Shown piece after piece: positions 16,323 through 24,002 of a DNA stretch of 31,218 bases. The DNA lies in contig CAZABC010000027.1 in NCBI GenBank assembly GCA_964483405.1, forward strand, positions 1 to 31,218, read 5' to 3'. The notes beneath the pieces were generated by a model. It had not been told where the DNA came from, did no database searches, and was given only the letters and a program-made list of their open reading frames with translations. A program made the translations under genes and the position numbers. The stretch is from CAZABC01 sp964483405. GTDB taxonomy: Bacteria > Chloroflexota > Limnocylindria > Limnocylindrales > CSP1-4. Within the stretch, counting starts at the first letter, position 1. The number at the start of each line of letters is the position of its first letter.

Positions 16323-17627
16323 ATGCCCCCCAAGTCCTACGTCGACCTCTTGCGCGAGGCGCGCGAGCAGGTCCGCGAGCTCAGCCCGACCGAGGCCGAG
16401 CTCGCCCGCGAGCGCGACCCGCGGACGGTCCTCCTCGACGTCCGCGAGCTGGCCGAGTGGGAGGCCGGCTATGCCGCCGGCGCGGTCCACGTCGCGAAGA
16501 GCTACATCGAGCAGGACGTCGAGGCCGCGATCCCGGACCGCGACCGCCCGATCGTCGTCTACTGCGCAGGCGGGATCCGCTCGCTGTTCGCCGCCCAGAC
16601 GCTCCAGGCGATGGGCTACACCGACGTCGTGTCGATGAGCGGCGGTTTCCAGCAGTGGAAGGCCCAGGGGCTGCCGTGGCAGGCGCCGACCGTCCTGTCC
16701 GACGCGCAGAAGCAGCGCTACAGCCGCCACATCCTCATCCCCGAGGTGGGCTCGGACGGCCAGCAGCGGCTGCTCGACGCGAAGGCGCTGCTCGTCGGCG
16801 CGGGCGGGCTCGGCTCGCCGGCGGCCCTCTACCTCGCCGCCGCAGGCGTCGGGACGATCGGCATCGTCGACTTCGACGTCGTCGACGTCAGCAACCTCCA
16901 GCGCCAGGTCATCCACACGACCGACCGGGTCGGCGAGCGGAAGGTCGAGTCGGCCCGCAAGTCGATCGCCGCGCTCAACCCCGACGTGACGGTCGTCGGT
17001 CACGAGGAGATGCTCACGACGGCCAACGTCGACCGGATCATCGCCGGCTACGACGTCATCGTCGACGGGACCGACACGTTCGAGACGCGCTACGCGCTCA
17101 ACGACGCGGCGGTCGCCGCGGGCATCCCGGTCGTCCACGCCTCGGTCTTCCGGTTCGAGGGGCAGCTGACGGTCTTCAAGCCGTACGAGGGGCCCTGCTA
17201 CCGCTGCCTCTACCCCACGCCGCCGCCGCCCGAGCTCGCGCCGGGCTGCTCGGTCGCGGGTGTCCTCGGCGTCGTGCCCGGGATCATGGGGCTCCTCCAG
17301 GCGAACGAGGCGCTCAAGGTCCTCCTCGGCATCGGCGACCCGCTCGTCGGCCGGCTGCTCCTCTTCGACGCCCTCGACACCTCGTTCACGGAGTTGAAGC
17401 TCAAGCGCGACCCGGCCTGCCCGGCCTGCTCCGACGACGCCGTCCTCGCCCGGGCGATGGGCACGCCGCTCGCCGCGGCGCAGCCCGCCGATGGCGGGGT
17501 GTTCACCCTCGGCGGGTCGTTCGGCTCCGCGCCTGCGTCGGCCGGCGCCGGCGCGGCTGCTGCCGGCTCGGCCGGTGCGGGCTCGGCCGCCGCCTCGATC
17601 GCCACGACCCCGGAGGGTCCCGCATGA
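16323..17627 (+). CDS. Rhodanese-MoeB/ThiF fusion: sulfur-carrier adenylyltransferase
   Basis: This 434-residue protein activates a ubiquitin-like sulfur carrier and charges it with sulfur. Residues about 18-118 are a rhodanese domain with active-site C81 in VVYCAGGIRS. Residues about 125-385 are a MoeB/ThiF E1-like domain with the nucleotide loop GAGGLGS (159-165), acidic metal-binding residues in IVDFDVVDVSNLQRQ and zinc cysteines C292/C295 and C366/C369. C309 in PGCSVAGVLG is the usual conserved cysteine. The tail (about 390-434) is Ala/Gly/Ser-rich. In MoeZ and MOCS3 the rhodanese is at the C-terminus, so the order here is reversed. Its stop overlaps the start of the carrier gene (ATGA), which makes that carrier the evident substrate. 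Confidence 0.92.
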   Translation: MPPKSYVDLLREAREQVRELSPTEAELARERDPRTVLLDVRELAEWEAGYAAGAVHVAKSYIEQDVEAAIPDRDRPIVVYCAGGIRSLFAAQTLQAMGYTDVVSMSGGFQQWKAQGLPWQAPTVLSDAQKQRYSRHILIPEVGSDGQQRLLDAKALLVGAGGLGSPAALYLAAAGVGTIGIVDFDVVDVSNLQRQVIHTTDRVGERKVESARKSIAALNPDVTVVGHEEMLTTANVDRIIAGYDVIVDGTDTFETRYALNDAAVAAGIPVVHASVFRFEGQLTVFKPYEGPCYRCLYPTPPPPELAPGCSVAGVLGVVPGIMGLLQANEALKVLLGIGDPLVGRLLLFDALDTSFTELKLKRDPACPACSDDAVLARAMGTPLAAAQPADGGVFTLGGSFGSAPASAGAGAAAAGSAGAGSAAASIATTPEGPA

Positions 17628-17899
17628 GCATCGTCCGCATCCCGCCCGTCCTCCGCGCCGCCGCCGGCGGCGAGAAGCAGCTCGAGGTCGACGGCACGAC
17701 GGTCGGCGAGGTCCTCGCGGGGCTGGTCGAGCGGCACCCCTCGCTCGGGCCGCAGCTGCTGACACCGGACGGCGAGCTCAACCGCTTCGTCAACGTCTAC
17801 GTCGACGGCCAGGACGTCCGCTACCTCCAGGAGCGGGCGACCCCGGTGGCGGCGGACGACACGATCATCATCCTGCCGGCCATGGCCGGCGGGGCCTGA
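17624..17899 (+). CDS. CysO/MoaD-like ubiquitin-fold sulfur carrier
   Basis: This 91-residue beta-grasp protein resembles mycobacterial CysO: PPVLRAAAGGEKQLEVDG at the start, RFVNVYVDGQDVR in the middle and IIILPAMAGGA at the end. The Gly-Gly would be adenylated by the MoeB-type enzyme and turned into a thiocarboxylate, the sulfide donor for CysM. Unusually, one alanine follows the Gly-Gly, so the product would have to be trimmed first. The JAMM protease gene downstream could do this. The ATG overlaps the stop of the rhodanese-MoeB gene by 2 nt. A molybdopterin role (MoaD) is less likely because no moaE or other molybdopterin gene is nearby and cysM/mec are. Confidence 0.88.
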   Translation: MSIVRIPPVLRAAAGGEKQLEVDGTTVGEVLAGLVERHPSLGPQLLTPDGELNRFVNVYVDGQDVRYLQERATPVAADDTIIILPAMAGGA

Positions 17900-17915
17900 C
17901 CCAGGGGCGCTCGAG

Positions 17916-19034
17916 ATGACCGCCCTCGGAGCCGGGCGGGTCGACGGGCCGGCGAGCCCCGGCCTGCCGGCAAGCCCCGGCCCGCCGGCAAGCTCCGGCA
18001 AGCCGGCGAGCGACCCCCACCCGCCAGCGCCGGGCCACGGCCACGACCCGGACCACCCGCACGTCCACGACCACGACGACCTGCCCCGCCACGGCGGACG
18101 GCACGAGTCGATCCTCGAGGCCGTCGGCCACACGCCGCTCGTCGCGATCCCCCGGATGAGCCCGGACCCGGCCGTCCGGATCTACGCCAAGCTCGAGATG
18201 TACAACCCGACCGGCTCGGTCAAGGACCGGGTCGCGAAGTACCTCGTCGAGGACCTCGAGCGGCGCGGCGCGCTCCACGAGGACTCGATCATCCTCGAGC
18301 CGACGTCGGGCAACACCGGCATCGCCCTGGCGATGATCGGCCGGCGGAAGGGCTACCGGGTCGCCCTCGTCATGCCCGACAACGTGACCGCGGAGCGGCG
18401 CCAGATGGCCGCCCTCTACGGCGCCGAGATCGTCGACTCGCCGGGCCACCTCGGCTCGAACGGCGCGATCGCGCTGGCCAAGCACCTCGCCTCGAAGGAC
18501 CCGCGGTTCGTCATGCCGTACCAGTACGGCAACCCGGCCAACCCGCAGGCCCACTACGAGACGACCGGCCCGGAGATCCTGACCGACTGCCCCGAGGTCG
18601 ACGTCTTCGTCGCCGGCCTCGGCACCGGCGGGACGCTGATGGGCGTCGCCCGCTATCTCCGGGAGCACCGACCCGGCGTGAAGGTATACGCCGCGGAGCC
18701 GCTACCCGGTGAGAACGTCCAGGGCCTCCGATCGCTCGACGAGGGGTTCGTCCCGGAGATCTTCGACCCGGCGCTCCTCGACGGGAAGTTCCTCGTCTCC
18801 AACCGCGACGCGATCGCCGCACTGCGCGACCTCGTCTTCCGGGAGGGGATCTTCGCCGGGCCGTCGTGCGGCGCCGTGCTCGTCGCGGCGGCGAGGGTCG
18901 CCCGGTCGATGGCGTCGGGCACGATCGTCGCCCTCCTGCCCGACGGCGGCTGGAAGTACCTCTCGGCGGGGACGTTCACCCGCGACCTCGACGAGATGGA
19001 CGAGGACCTCGAGGGCGGGGTCAACTGGTGGTGA
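17916..19034 (+). CDS. cysM: CysM-type cysteine synthase (sulfur-carrier-dependent) with His-rich N-terminus
   Basis: This 372-residue PLP enzyme of fold type II probably combines an activated serine (O-phosphoserine in mycobacterial CysM) with protein-bound sulfide. The core starts near residue 63 with ESILEAVGHTPLVAIP. The PLP lysine is K103 in NPTGSVKDRVAK, the substrate loop is EPTSGNTGIAL, and the phosphate loop is GLGTGGTLMG. The C-terminus LLPDGGWKYLS...EGGVNWW resembles the mycobacterial CysM tail. Before the core lies a low-complexity extension: Pro/Ala/Ser-rich to residue 34, then nine histidines between 35 and 63. No alternative start codon removes it. The gene begins 16 nt after the carrier gene and overlaps the JAMM protease gene. 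Confidence 0.92.
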   Translation: MTALGAGRVDGPASPGLPASPGPPASSGKPASDPHPPAPGHGHDPDHPHVHDHDDLPRHGGRHESILEAVGHTPLVAIPRMSPDPAVRIYAKLEMYNPTGSVKDRVAKYLVEDLERRGALHEDSIILEPTSGNTGIALAMIGRRKGYRVALVMPDNVTAERRQMAALYGAEIVDSPGHLGSNGAIALAKHLASKDPRFVMPYQYGNPANPQAHYETTGPEILTDCPEVDVFVAGLGTGGTLMGVARYLREHRPGVKVYAAEPLPGENVQGLRSLDEGFVPEIFDPALLDGKFLVSNRDAIAALRDLVFREGIFAGPSCGAVLVAAARVARSMASGTIVALLPDGGWKYLSAGTFTRDLDEMDEDLEGGVNWW

Positions 19035-19573
19035 GCGACGGGCCGACGCCGGCCCGGTCCGGCGGCGCCCGGGCGACGGCTCCCGGCGAGCCGACGCCGG
19101 CCGGCCACCCCGGCCCCGTCGAGGTCGTGCTGCCGGCGGCGATGCGCGTCGCGATGATCGACCACGCCCGGGCCGAGTACCCGAACGAGATGTGCGGCAT
19201 CGTCCTCGGCGACCGGCCCGCCGCCCAGGGTGGCGTCGCCGAGCGCTGGGAGCCGACCCGCAACGAGGCCGCCTCGCCGTACCGCTACCGGATCCACCCC
19301 GAGGACCTGCTCCGACTGTCGCTCGAGACGTGGGACGACGAGCGCGTCTTCTGGGCGATCGTCCACTCGCACGTCCGCAGCCCGGCGGTCCCGTCACCGA
19401 CCGACGTCGGCGCGGCGGAGTATCCCGACGCCCTGTACGTCCTCGTCTCGCTCAGCGACGGCGAGGCCGACCCGGCGACCGGCGAGCCGTCGGTCCGCGC
19501 CTGGCGGATCGTCGACGGCGCGATCCACGAGGTCGCGGTCCGCGTCGAGGGTGCGAACCGTGGCGGCGACTGA
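19031..19573 (+). CDS. mec: JAMM/MPN metalloprotease, Mec-like
   Basis: This 180-residue zinc peptidase of the M67/JAMM family has the full motif: E53 in NEMCGIVLG and HSH (112-114) followed by seven residues and SPTD (122-125). In Mycobacterium, Mec+ frees cysteine from the CysO-cysteine adduct. The neighbouring CysM and CysO-like genes point to the same reaction. It may also trim the extra alanine from the carrier. The first 35 residues are Gly/Ala/Pro-rich. The start is GTG at 19031 overlapping the cysM stop, and a GTG one codon upstream is also possible. Its 3' end overlaps the next gene by 14 nt, so the group is tightly coupled. Confidence 0.92.
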   Translation: MSDGPTPARSGGARATAPGEPTPAGHPGPVEVVLPAAMRVAMIDHARAEYPNEMCGIVLGDRPAAQGGVAERWEPTRNEAASPYRYRIHPEDLLRLSLETWDDERVFWAIVHSHVRSPAVPSPTDVGAAEYPDALYVLVSLSDGEADPATGEPSVRAWRIVDGAIHEVAVRVEGANRGGD

Positions 19574-20015
19574 GGATCCCGCGCCGACGGCGGCGCCGGA
19601 CCGCACCGGCGGCCGGCTCGTGTCGCTGGCGCTCCTCGTCGGCGGGATCGCCGTCATCGTCGGGGCCACCCTCGCCGGCGAGGGTGGCGCACTCGAGGCG
19701 ATCGTCAGCCCGCCGCCGATCGTCCGGGCGGCGCTCGTCGGGGCGATGACGGTCCTCGGCCTGGCCCTCGGACGCCGGGCGTTCGCCCGGATCGCCGCGA
19801 GCGGTGCCACCGAGGGCGGGCTGCGAGCGGCCGATCCGGTCGTCCTCCTGCGGGGCATCCGGCTCGCCTTCCTCTCGCTCGCCTCGTTCGCCGCGGCCGC
19901 CGGCTGGCTCCTCGCCTCCCCGCTGCCGCTCGTCGTCGCCGGCATCGTCGCGGCCGTCGACGTCGTCGAGACGTCGTTCCTGCTCCTCGTCGTCGGTCCG
20001 CGACCGCCCGAGTAG
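19560..20015 (+). CDS. Small membrane protein with four helices, unknown function
   Basis: This 151-residue protein has four hydrophobic segments (about residues 17-38, 52-73, 92-113 and 118-143) and short loops. The final helix contains Asp and Glu (AVDVVETSFLLLVVG). No known family is recognised. The GTG start at 19560 lies within the end of the JAMM protease gene (14-nt overlap), so it is translated from the same transcript. The context would allow a transporter-accessory or export role in cysteine metabolism, but nothing in the sequence shows it. Confidence 0.65.
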   Translation: MAATEDPAPTAAPDRTGGRLVSLALLVGGIAVIVGATLAGEGGALEAIVSPPPIVRAALVGAMTVLGLALGRRAFARIAASGATEGGLRAADPVVLLRGIRLAFLSLASFAAAAGWLLASPLPLVVAGIVAAVDVVETSFLLLVVGPRPPE

Positions 20016-20070
20016 CATCCGGCCCGCCGGCAGCCGGCGCCCGCATCCGGCCCGCCGGCATCCGGCGCCC
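20015..20070. repeat. Tandem duplication of a 28-bp unit
   Basis: Two adjacent 28-bp copies (20015-20042 and 20043-20070) differ at one base (CAG versus CAT). They begin at the last base of the preceding stop codon, and a partial third copy follows. Each contains CCGGC/GCCGG elements able to form hairpins, so the site may act as a weak terminator after the sulfur block. Confidence 0.7.
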
Positions 20071-20479
20071 GCACCCCGCGCACCGGTCCCGGCGGCCGTC
20101 CCGGTGCCGCCGGCCGTCCTTCGCGTCGGACGTGTCGGCTGCCTGGACGGGACAAGCACAGCCGAGCGCGCGACACCCCCGTGTCCGACCGCCGCTCCGA
20201 CGATGTCGCCCGGGGCGCCGAGTGCATGGGCGTCTCGTGCTGAGCGCGGACGTCAAGGGAGCGGATGTGGGTGTCGAGGACCCGACGCTGCCACGGTGGC
20301 CGGGACCTCGGGGCGCGCCTGAGCGTGGCCCGACCATGCAGCCGACAAGACGTGGCGCATGGCGCGCGCCCGACCGGGACCGCTCACCAGGCGGTCGACC
20401 GCACCCGGCGCTGAGGGTGACGCCCGGCGGTTGACTCGGGCGCCGCCGGTCCGCACGATGGCCGCGAGGAGGTGGGTCG
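20016..20479. other. Non-coding spacer before the Asp-box protein gene
   Basis: These 464 bp hold the 28-bp duplication at the start and an AGGAGG ribosome binding site at the end. In between there is no convincing gene on either strand, no clear promoter and no RNA-gene signature. Confidence 0.5.
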
Positions 20480-21979
20480 ATGGTGGGGATGTCCCGACCG
20501 GAGCGCGTGACGGTCGCCCTGATGGTCGCCGCCCTCGTCGCGGCGCTGGTGGGGATGCTCGGGGTCGCCGCCGGTCGTCCCGGTGACGCCCCCGGCGACC
20601 TTGGCCGTGCCGGCGCCCGCGAGCCCGGGCCGCTCGAGGAGCTCGCCGCGAAACGCGACCGGCGGATCGCCCGGGTCGCGGCCCACTTCGCGGAACAGGC
20701 GGCGGTGGCCGCGGCCGGCGGCGCCGGCCAGCAGGCGCCGACCGTCTCGTCGCCGGCGCGCGGCTGGGTCGGCGAGCAGCCGATCGACACCCGGTACGAC
20801 GACTGGGAGCCGGCGATCGCGGCCGATCCGAACGGCCCGTACGTCTACGCGATCGTCACGCGGTACGCGCCGAAGCCCTGCACCGGCAACTGTCCGAGTC
20901 CCTGGATCGCGATCGAGCGGAGCAGCGACGGCGGCGCGACGTGGACGCCCGGCGCACCGCTCTGCGCCTGCAAGGGCTCCGGCCAGTTCGACCCGATCAT
21001 CGAGGTCGTGCCGGACACCGGCCACGTCTACGCCGTTTACATGAACGGCTTCAACGTCGTCTTCGTGAAGTCGGCCGACCATGGCGCGAGCTGGTCGACA
21101 CCGGTCCGGACATGGGGCACGGTCTCGTGGAACGACAAGCCGGTGCTCGCGATGAGCGACGACGGCCGCGACGTGTACGTCGCCTGGAACGGGCCGACCG
21201 GGGGCGACCCCTGGCTCGCCCAGAGCCACGACTCCGGCGCGACGTGGACGCAGACGAAGATCGTCGACTCCGACCGCTACTACTTCGCCTTCGATGCCGA
21301 CGTCTCGGCCGACGGCACGATCTACGTCTCGCAGGGGAGCCTGCGGTACGGCGGCAAGGGCAGGAGTGGCGGCGTCGTCGGGGACGTGCTCCAGCACGTC
21401 TTCATCTCCCGCGACCGGGGCGCGACGTGGCGGGACCTCGTCGTCGACGCCGTCGCGACCGGCGAGGCCTGCGTCGCGGCCGGGTGCTCGGCCGACTTCT
21501 ACCTCGGGCACAGCGCGATCACCGCCGACGCGGACGGCGACCTCGTCCTCGCCTACGACGGGGCGACGGCCACCGCGGGCCGCCAGTCGATCTTCGTCCG
21601 GCGCTCGACCGACGGCGGCCGGACGTGGACCGCCAGGACCGCGATCTCGACGGCCGGCGAGATGGCGACGGCGCCGATGATCGAATCGCGCGGCCAGGGC
21701 GACGTCCGGGTCGCCTGGTACGAGACCGTCGGCGGCGACCACGACGCCTGGAACGTCCGGTACCGGCGGTCGCGCGACGGCGGCGCGACGTGGTCGACCG
21801 CGATCCGGCTGTCGGACGCCGCCGATGGCGCCGGCTACAAGACCGCCGCCGGGTTCGCCGAGGTCTACGGCGACTACGGCGAGATGGCGATCACGAGCGC
21901 TGGGAAGACGATCGCGATCTGGGGCGAGGGGTACAGCTGGATCGGGCCGGGCGGCGCCTGGTTCAACCGAGAGTCGTGA
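20480..21979 (+). CDS. Secreted or membrane-anchored Asp-box (sialidase/BNR fold) protein
   Basis: This is a 499-residue protein. An N-terminal hydrophobic segment (about residues 9-32) acts as signal peptide or anchor. A Gly/Ala-rich stretch follows, and then a beta-propeller from about residue 100. Six Asp boxes of the SxDxGxTW type lie near residues 148, 198, 249, 310, 376 and 431, a count that fits a six-bladed propeller. Sialidases share this fold, but the catalytic arginine triad and tyrosine cannot be confirmed here, so the enzymatic role is open. Extracytoplasmic Cys pairs (for example PCTGNCP) may form disulfides. AGGAGG 7 nt before the ATG is the clearest ribosome binding site in the window. 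It appears to be a single-gene unit. Confidence 0.85.
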   Translation: MVGMSRPERVTVALMVAALVAALVGMLGVAAGRPGDAPGDLGRAGAREPGPLEELAAKRDRRIARVAAHFAEQAAVAAAGGAGQQAPTVSSPARGWVGEQPIDTRYDDWEPAIAADPNGPYVYAIVTRYAPKPCTGNCPSPWIAIERSSDGGATWTPGAPLCACKGSGQFDPIIEVVPDTGHVYAVYMNGFNVVFVKSADHGASWSTPVRTWGTVSWNDKPVLAMSDDGRDVYVAWNGPTGGDPWLAQSHDSGATWTQTKIVDSDRYYFAFDADVSADGTIYVSQGSLRYGGKGRSGGVVGDVLQHVFISRDRGATWRDLVVDAVATGEACVAAGCSADFYLGHSAITADADGDLVLAYDGATATAGRQSIFVRRSTDGGRTWTARTAISTAGEMATAPMIESRGQGDVRVAWYETVGGDHDAWNVRYRRSRDGGATWSTAIRLSDAADGAGYKTAAGFAEVYGDYGEMAITSAGKTIAIWGEGYSWIGPGGAWFNRES

Positions 21980-22004
21980 GACGCGCGCGCCGGGATCGCC
22001 TCGC

Positions 22005-22018
22005 CGGCGTCGACGCCG
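22005..22018. other. Perfect 14-bp palindrome between convergent genes
   Basis: CGGCGTCGACGCCG is self-complementary and lies in the 81-bp gap between the Asp-box gene and ygeW, whose 3' ends face each other. It could fold into a short hairpin in either transcript and aid termination, but there is no T tract. Confidence 0.35.
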
Positions 22019-22060
22019 TGACCGTCGGCAGAGGCCGCCCGTGGCGGTCCCGGTCGGTCG

Positions 22061-23038
22061 CTACCGCATCGTGAGGGCCATCACCGCCTTCTGGGCGTGG
22101 AGCCGGTTCTCGGCCTCGTCGTAGACCACCGAGTGCGGGCCGTCGATGACGGCGTCGGCGACCTCCACTCCCCGGTCCGCGGGGAGCGGGTGCATGTAGA
22201 TCGCGTCCTCGGCCGCCAGGCCGATCCGCCGCTCGTCGGCGATCCAGTCGGTGTACTTCCGGGCGACCTCGGCGCCCTCGGTCTCGTCCTTCGCCGTGAG
22301 GAGGGCGCCCCAGCTCTTGGCGTACACGACGTCCGCGCCGGCCATCCCGGCGTCGAAGTCGTCCATGAGCTCGAAGCTGCCGCCCGAGCGCCGGGCGTTC
22401 TCGGCCGCCTGGTCGACGATGTCCTGGGGCAGCCGGAACTCCGGCGGATGGACCAGCCGGACGTTCATCCCGTAGCGGGTGGTGAGGAGCGACAGGTCGA
22501 CCGGGACGCTGATCGGCTTCTGGTAGCTGGCCGCGTAGGCCCAGCTGATCGCGATCGTCCGGCCGCGCGGGTCGCCCTTCCGCTCGTGGATCGTCATCAG
22601 GTCGGCGAGCGACTGGTGCGGGTGGAACAGGTCGCACTGCATGTTGAGGACGGGCACCCGGGAGGCCGCGGCGACCTCCCGGATGTAGGTGTTGCCGATG
22701 CCCCAGTCGACGTTCCGGATGGCGATCCCGTCGTTGTAGCGGCCGAGGATCTCGCCGATCTCCTTGGGGGTGTCGCCGTGGGCGATCTGGGTCGTCCGGC
22801 TCTCGATGAACTGGGCATGGCCGCCGAGCTGGGCCATCCCGGCCTCGAACGAGGCCCGGGTCCGGGTCGAGGAGAAGAAGAACAGCATCGCCAGGACGCG
22901 GTCCCGCAGGAGCGGATGGGGGATCCCCATCGCCCGCTCCCGCTTGAGCCGGAAGGCGACGTCGAGGATGGTGTCGACCTCGTCCTTCGTCCACTCCTGG
23001 AGGCTGATGAGGTCGCGGCCGCGGAGGTCGGTCTGCAT
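22061..23038 (-). CDS. ygeW: YgeW-type carbamoyltransferase
   Basis: This is a 325-residue protein of the aspartate/ornithine carbamoyltransferase superfamily. The carbamoyl-phosphate loop is SSTRTRASFEAG and the second substrate region includes CDLFHPHQSLADL and MHPLPADRG. Several segments match E. coli YgeW more closely than ornithine carbamoyltransferase: the SxIAHGxT region, GNTYIREV, SWAYAASYQKPISVP, TRYGMNVRLVHP, and ARRSGGSFE followed by ADVVYAKSWG. YgeW has a knotted fold and an uncertain natural substrate. It is thought to release carbamoyl phosphate in purine-derived nitrogen salvage. It is shorter than E. coli YgeW (about 396 residues), lacking the N-terminal extension and an insert near the C-terminus. 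It starts 10 nt after the preceding carbamoyltransferase gene. Confidence 0.85.
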   Translation of the reverse strand: MQTDLRGRDLISLQEWTKDEVDTILDVAFRLKRERAMGIPHPLLRDRVLAMLFFFSSTRTRASFEAGMAQLGGHAQFIESRTTQIAHGDTPKEIGEILGRYNDGIAIRNVDWGIGNTYIREVAAASRVPVLNMQCDLFHPHQSLADLMTIHERKGDPRGRTIAISWAYAASYQKPISVPVDLSLLTTRYGMNVRLVHPPEFRLPQDIVDQAAENARRSGGSFELMDDFDAGMAGADVVYAKSWGALLTAKDETEGAEVARKYTDWIADERRIGLAAEDAIYMHPLPADRGVEVADAVIDGPHSVVYDEAENRLHAQKAVMALTMR

Positions 23039-23048
23039 CGGAGGCCGC

Positions 23049-24002
23049 CTACTCGACCGCGCCGAGGACGAGCGACAGGAGCGACATCCGGGTGCAGACG
23101 CCGTTGAACGCCTCGACCCAGTAGCGCTGATGGCGCGTCGCGTCGACGTCCTCGGGGAGCTCGTCCATCCGCGGCAGCGAGTGGAGGATGATCGAGCTGC
23201 CGAGCGCCTTCTCCCGCAGCAGCTCGCGGGTGACGACGTATTCGGGCGGAGTCAGGCCGACCTTGTCGCCGCGCTCGACGCGCGACGCGGTGTAGTCCGC
23301 CTGGACGACCGGCTCCATGTAGATGACGTCGGCCTCGCCGATGACGTCGCGGACGTCGCCCGCCTCGCGGTAGACGACGTTGAGGGCGTCGAGCTCCTCC
23401 TTGAACTCGGGTAGGAGCGACATGTCCGGCGGCCCGACGACGATCGCCTCGGCGTCGAATTGCGACAGGGCGTACAGGATCGAGTGCATCGTCCGCATCC
23501 GCATGTCGCCGACGAGCAGCCAGGTCAGGCCGTCGAGCGTGCCGAGCTCGGACCAGGTCGTGTAGAGGTCGGTCAGGACCTGGGTCGGGTGCTCGCCCCA
23601 GCCGTCGCCGCAGTTGATGACCGGGACGGACGCCCACTTCGCGGCCTCGTGCGGCGCGCCCTGCTGGAAGTGGCGGATCGCGATGACGTCCGCGTAGTAC
23701 TCCAGCATGTGGAAGGTGTCCTTGAGCGACTCCTGGTAGAAATCGCCGGCGCGGGTCATCTTCGCGTCGGAGAAGCCGAGGACGTGGCCGCCGAGCCGGT
23801 GCATCGCCGCCTCGGTCGAGAGCCGGGTCCGGGTGCTCGGCTGGTAGAACGCCGTCAGCAGCGTCTTGTCCTTGAGGAGGTCGCCGTTGCGCCGGTCGCG
23901 GGCGAACGGCTTGAGGTCGTCGGCGACCTGGAAGACCCGGAAGAACTCGTCGCGGCTGAAGTCCTTCAGCGAGAGGATGTCGCGACCGAGGAAGCTCCGC
24001 AT
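23049..24002 (-). CDS. Aspartate-carbamoyltransferase-like protein (PyrB paralogue)
   Basis: This 317-residue protein has the ATCase pattern: YQPSTRTRLSTEAAMHRLGG, AIRHFQQGAP, GDGWGEHPTQVLTDLYT, LVGDMRMRTMHSI and HSLPRMDELPEDVDATRHQRYW followed by NGV and RM. These bind carbamoyl phosphate and, in true ATCase, aspartate. The 80s loop, which in E. coli supplies Ser80 and Lys84 from the neighbouring subunit, reads AGDFYQESLKDT here with no obvious equivalent of Lys84. No pyrimidine genes are nearby, and it overlaps a PLP-enzyme gene and precedes ygeW. A different amino-acid substrate linked to purine breakdown is therefore plausible, though a pyrimidine role cannot be excluded. GGAG lies 7 nt before the ATG. 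Confidence 0.82.
   Translation of the reverse strand: MRSFLGRDILSLKDFSRDEFFRVFQVADDLKPFARDRRNGDLLKDKTLLTAFYQPSTRTRLSTEAAMHRLGGHVLGFSDAKMTRAGDFYQESLKDTFHMLEYYADVIAIRHFQQGAPHEAAKWASVPVINCGDGWGEHPTQVLTDLYTTWSELGTLDGLTWLLVGDMRMRTMHSILYALSQFDAEAIVVGPPDMSLLPEFKEELDALNVVYREAGDVRDVIGEADVIYMEPVVQADYTASRVERGDKVGLTPPEYVVTRELLREKALGSSIILHSLPRMDELPEDVDATRHQRYWVEAFNGVCTRMSLLSLVLGAVE

Noticed and set aside
17624..17899. MoaD of molybdopterin synthase, serving the XdhD-type molybdenum enzyme
   Set aside because: No moaE or other molybdopterin gene is adjacent, whereas cysM and a JAMM protease are, as in the CysO pathway.
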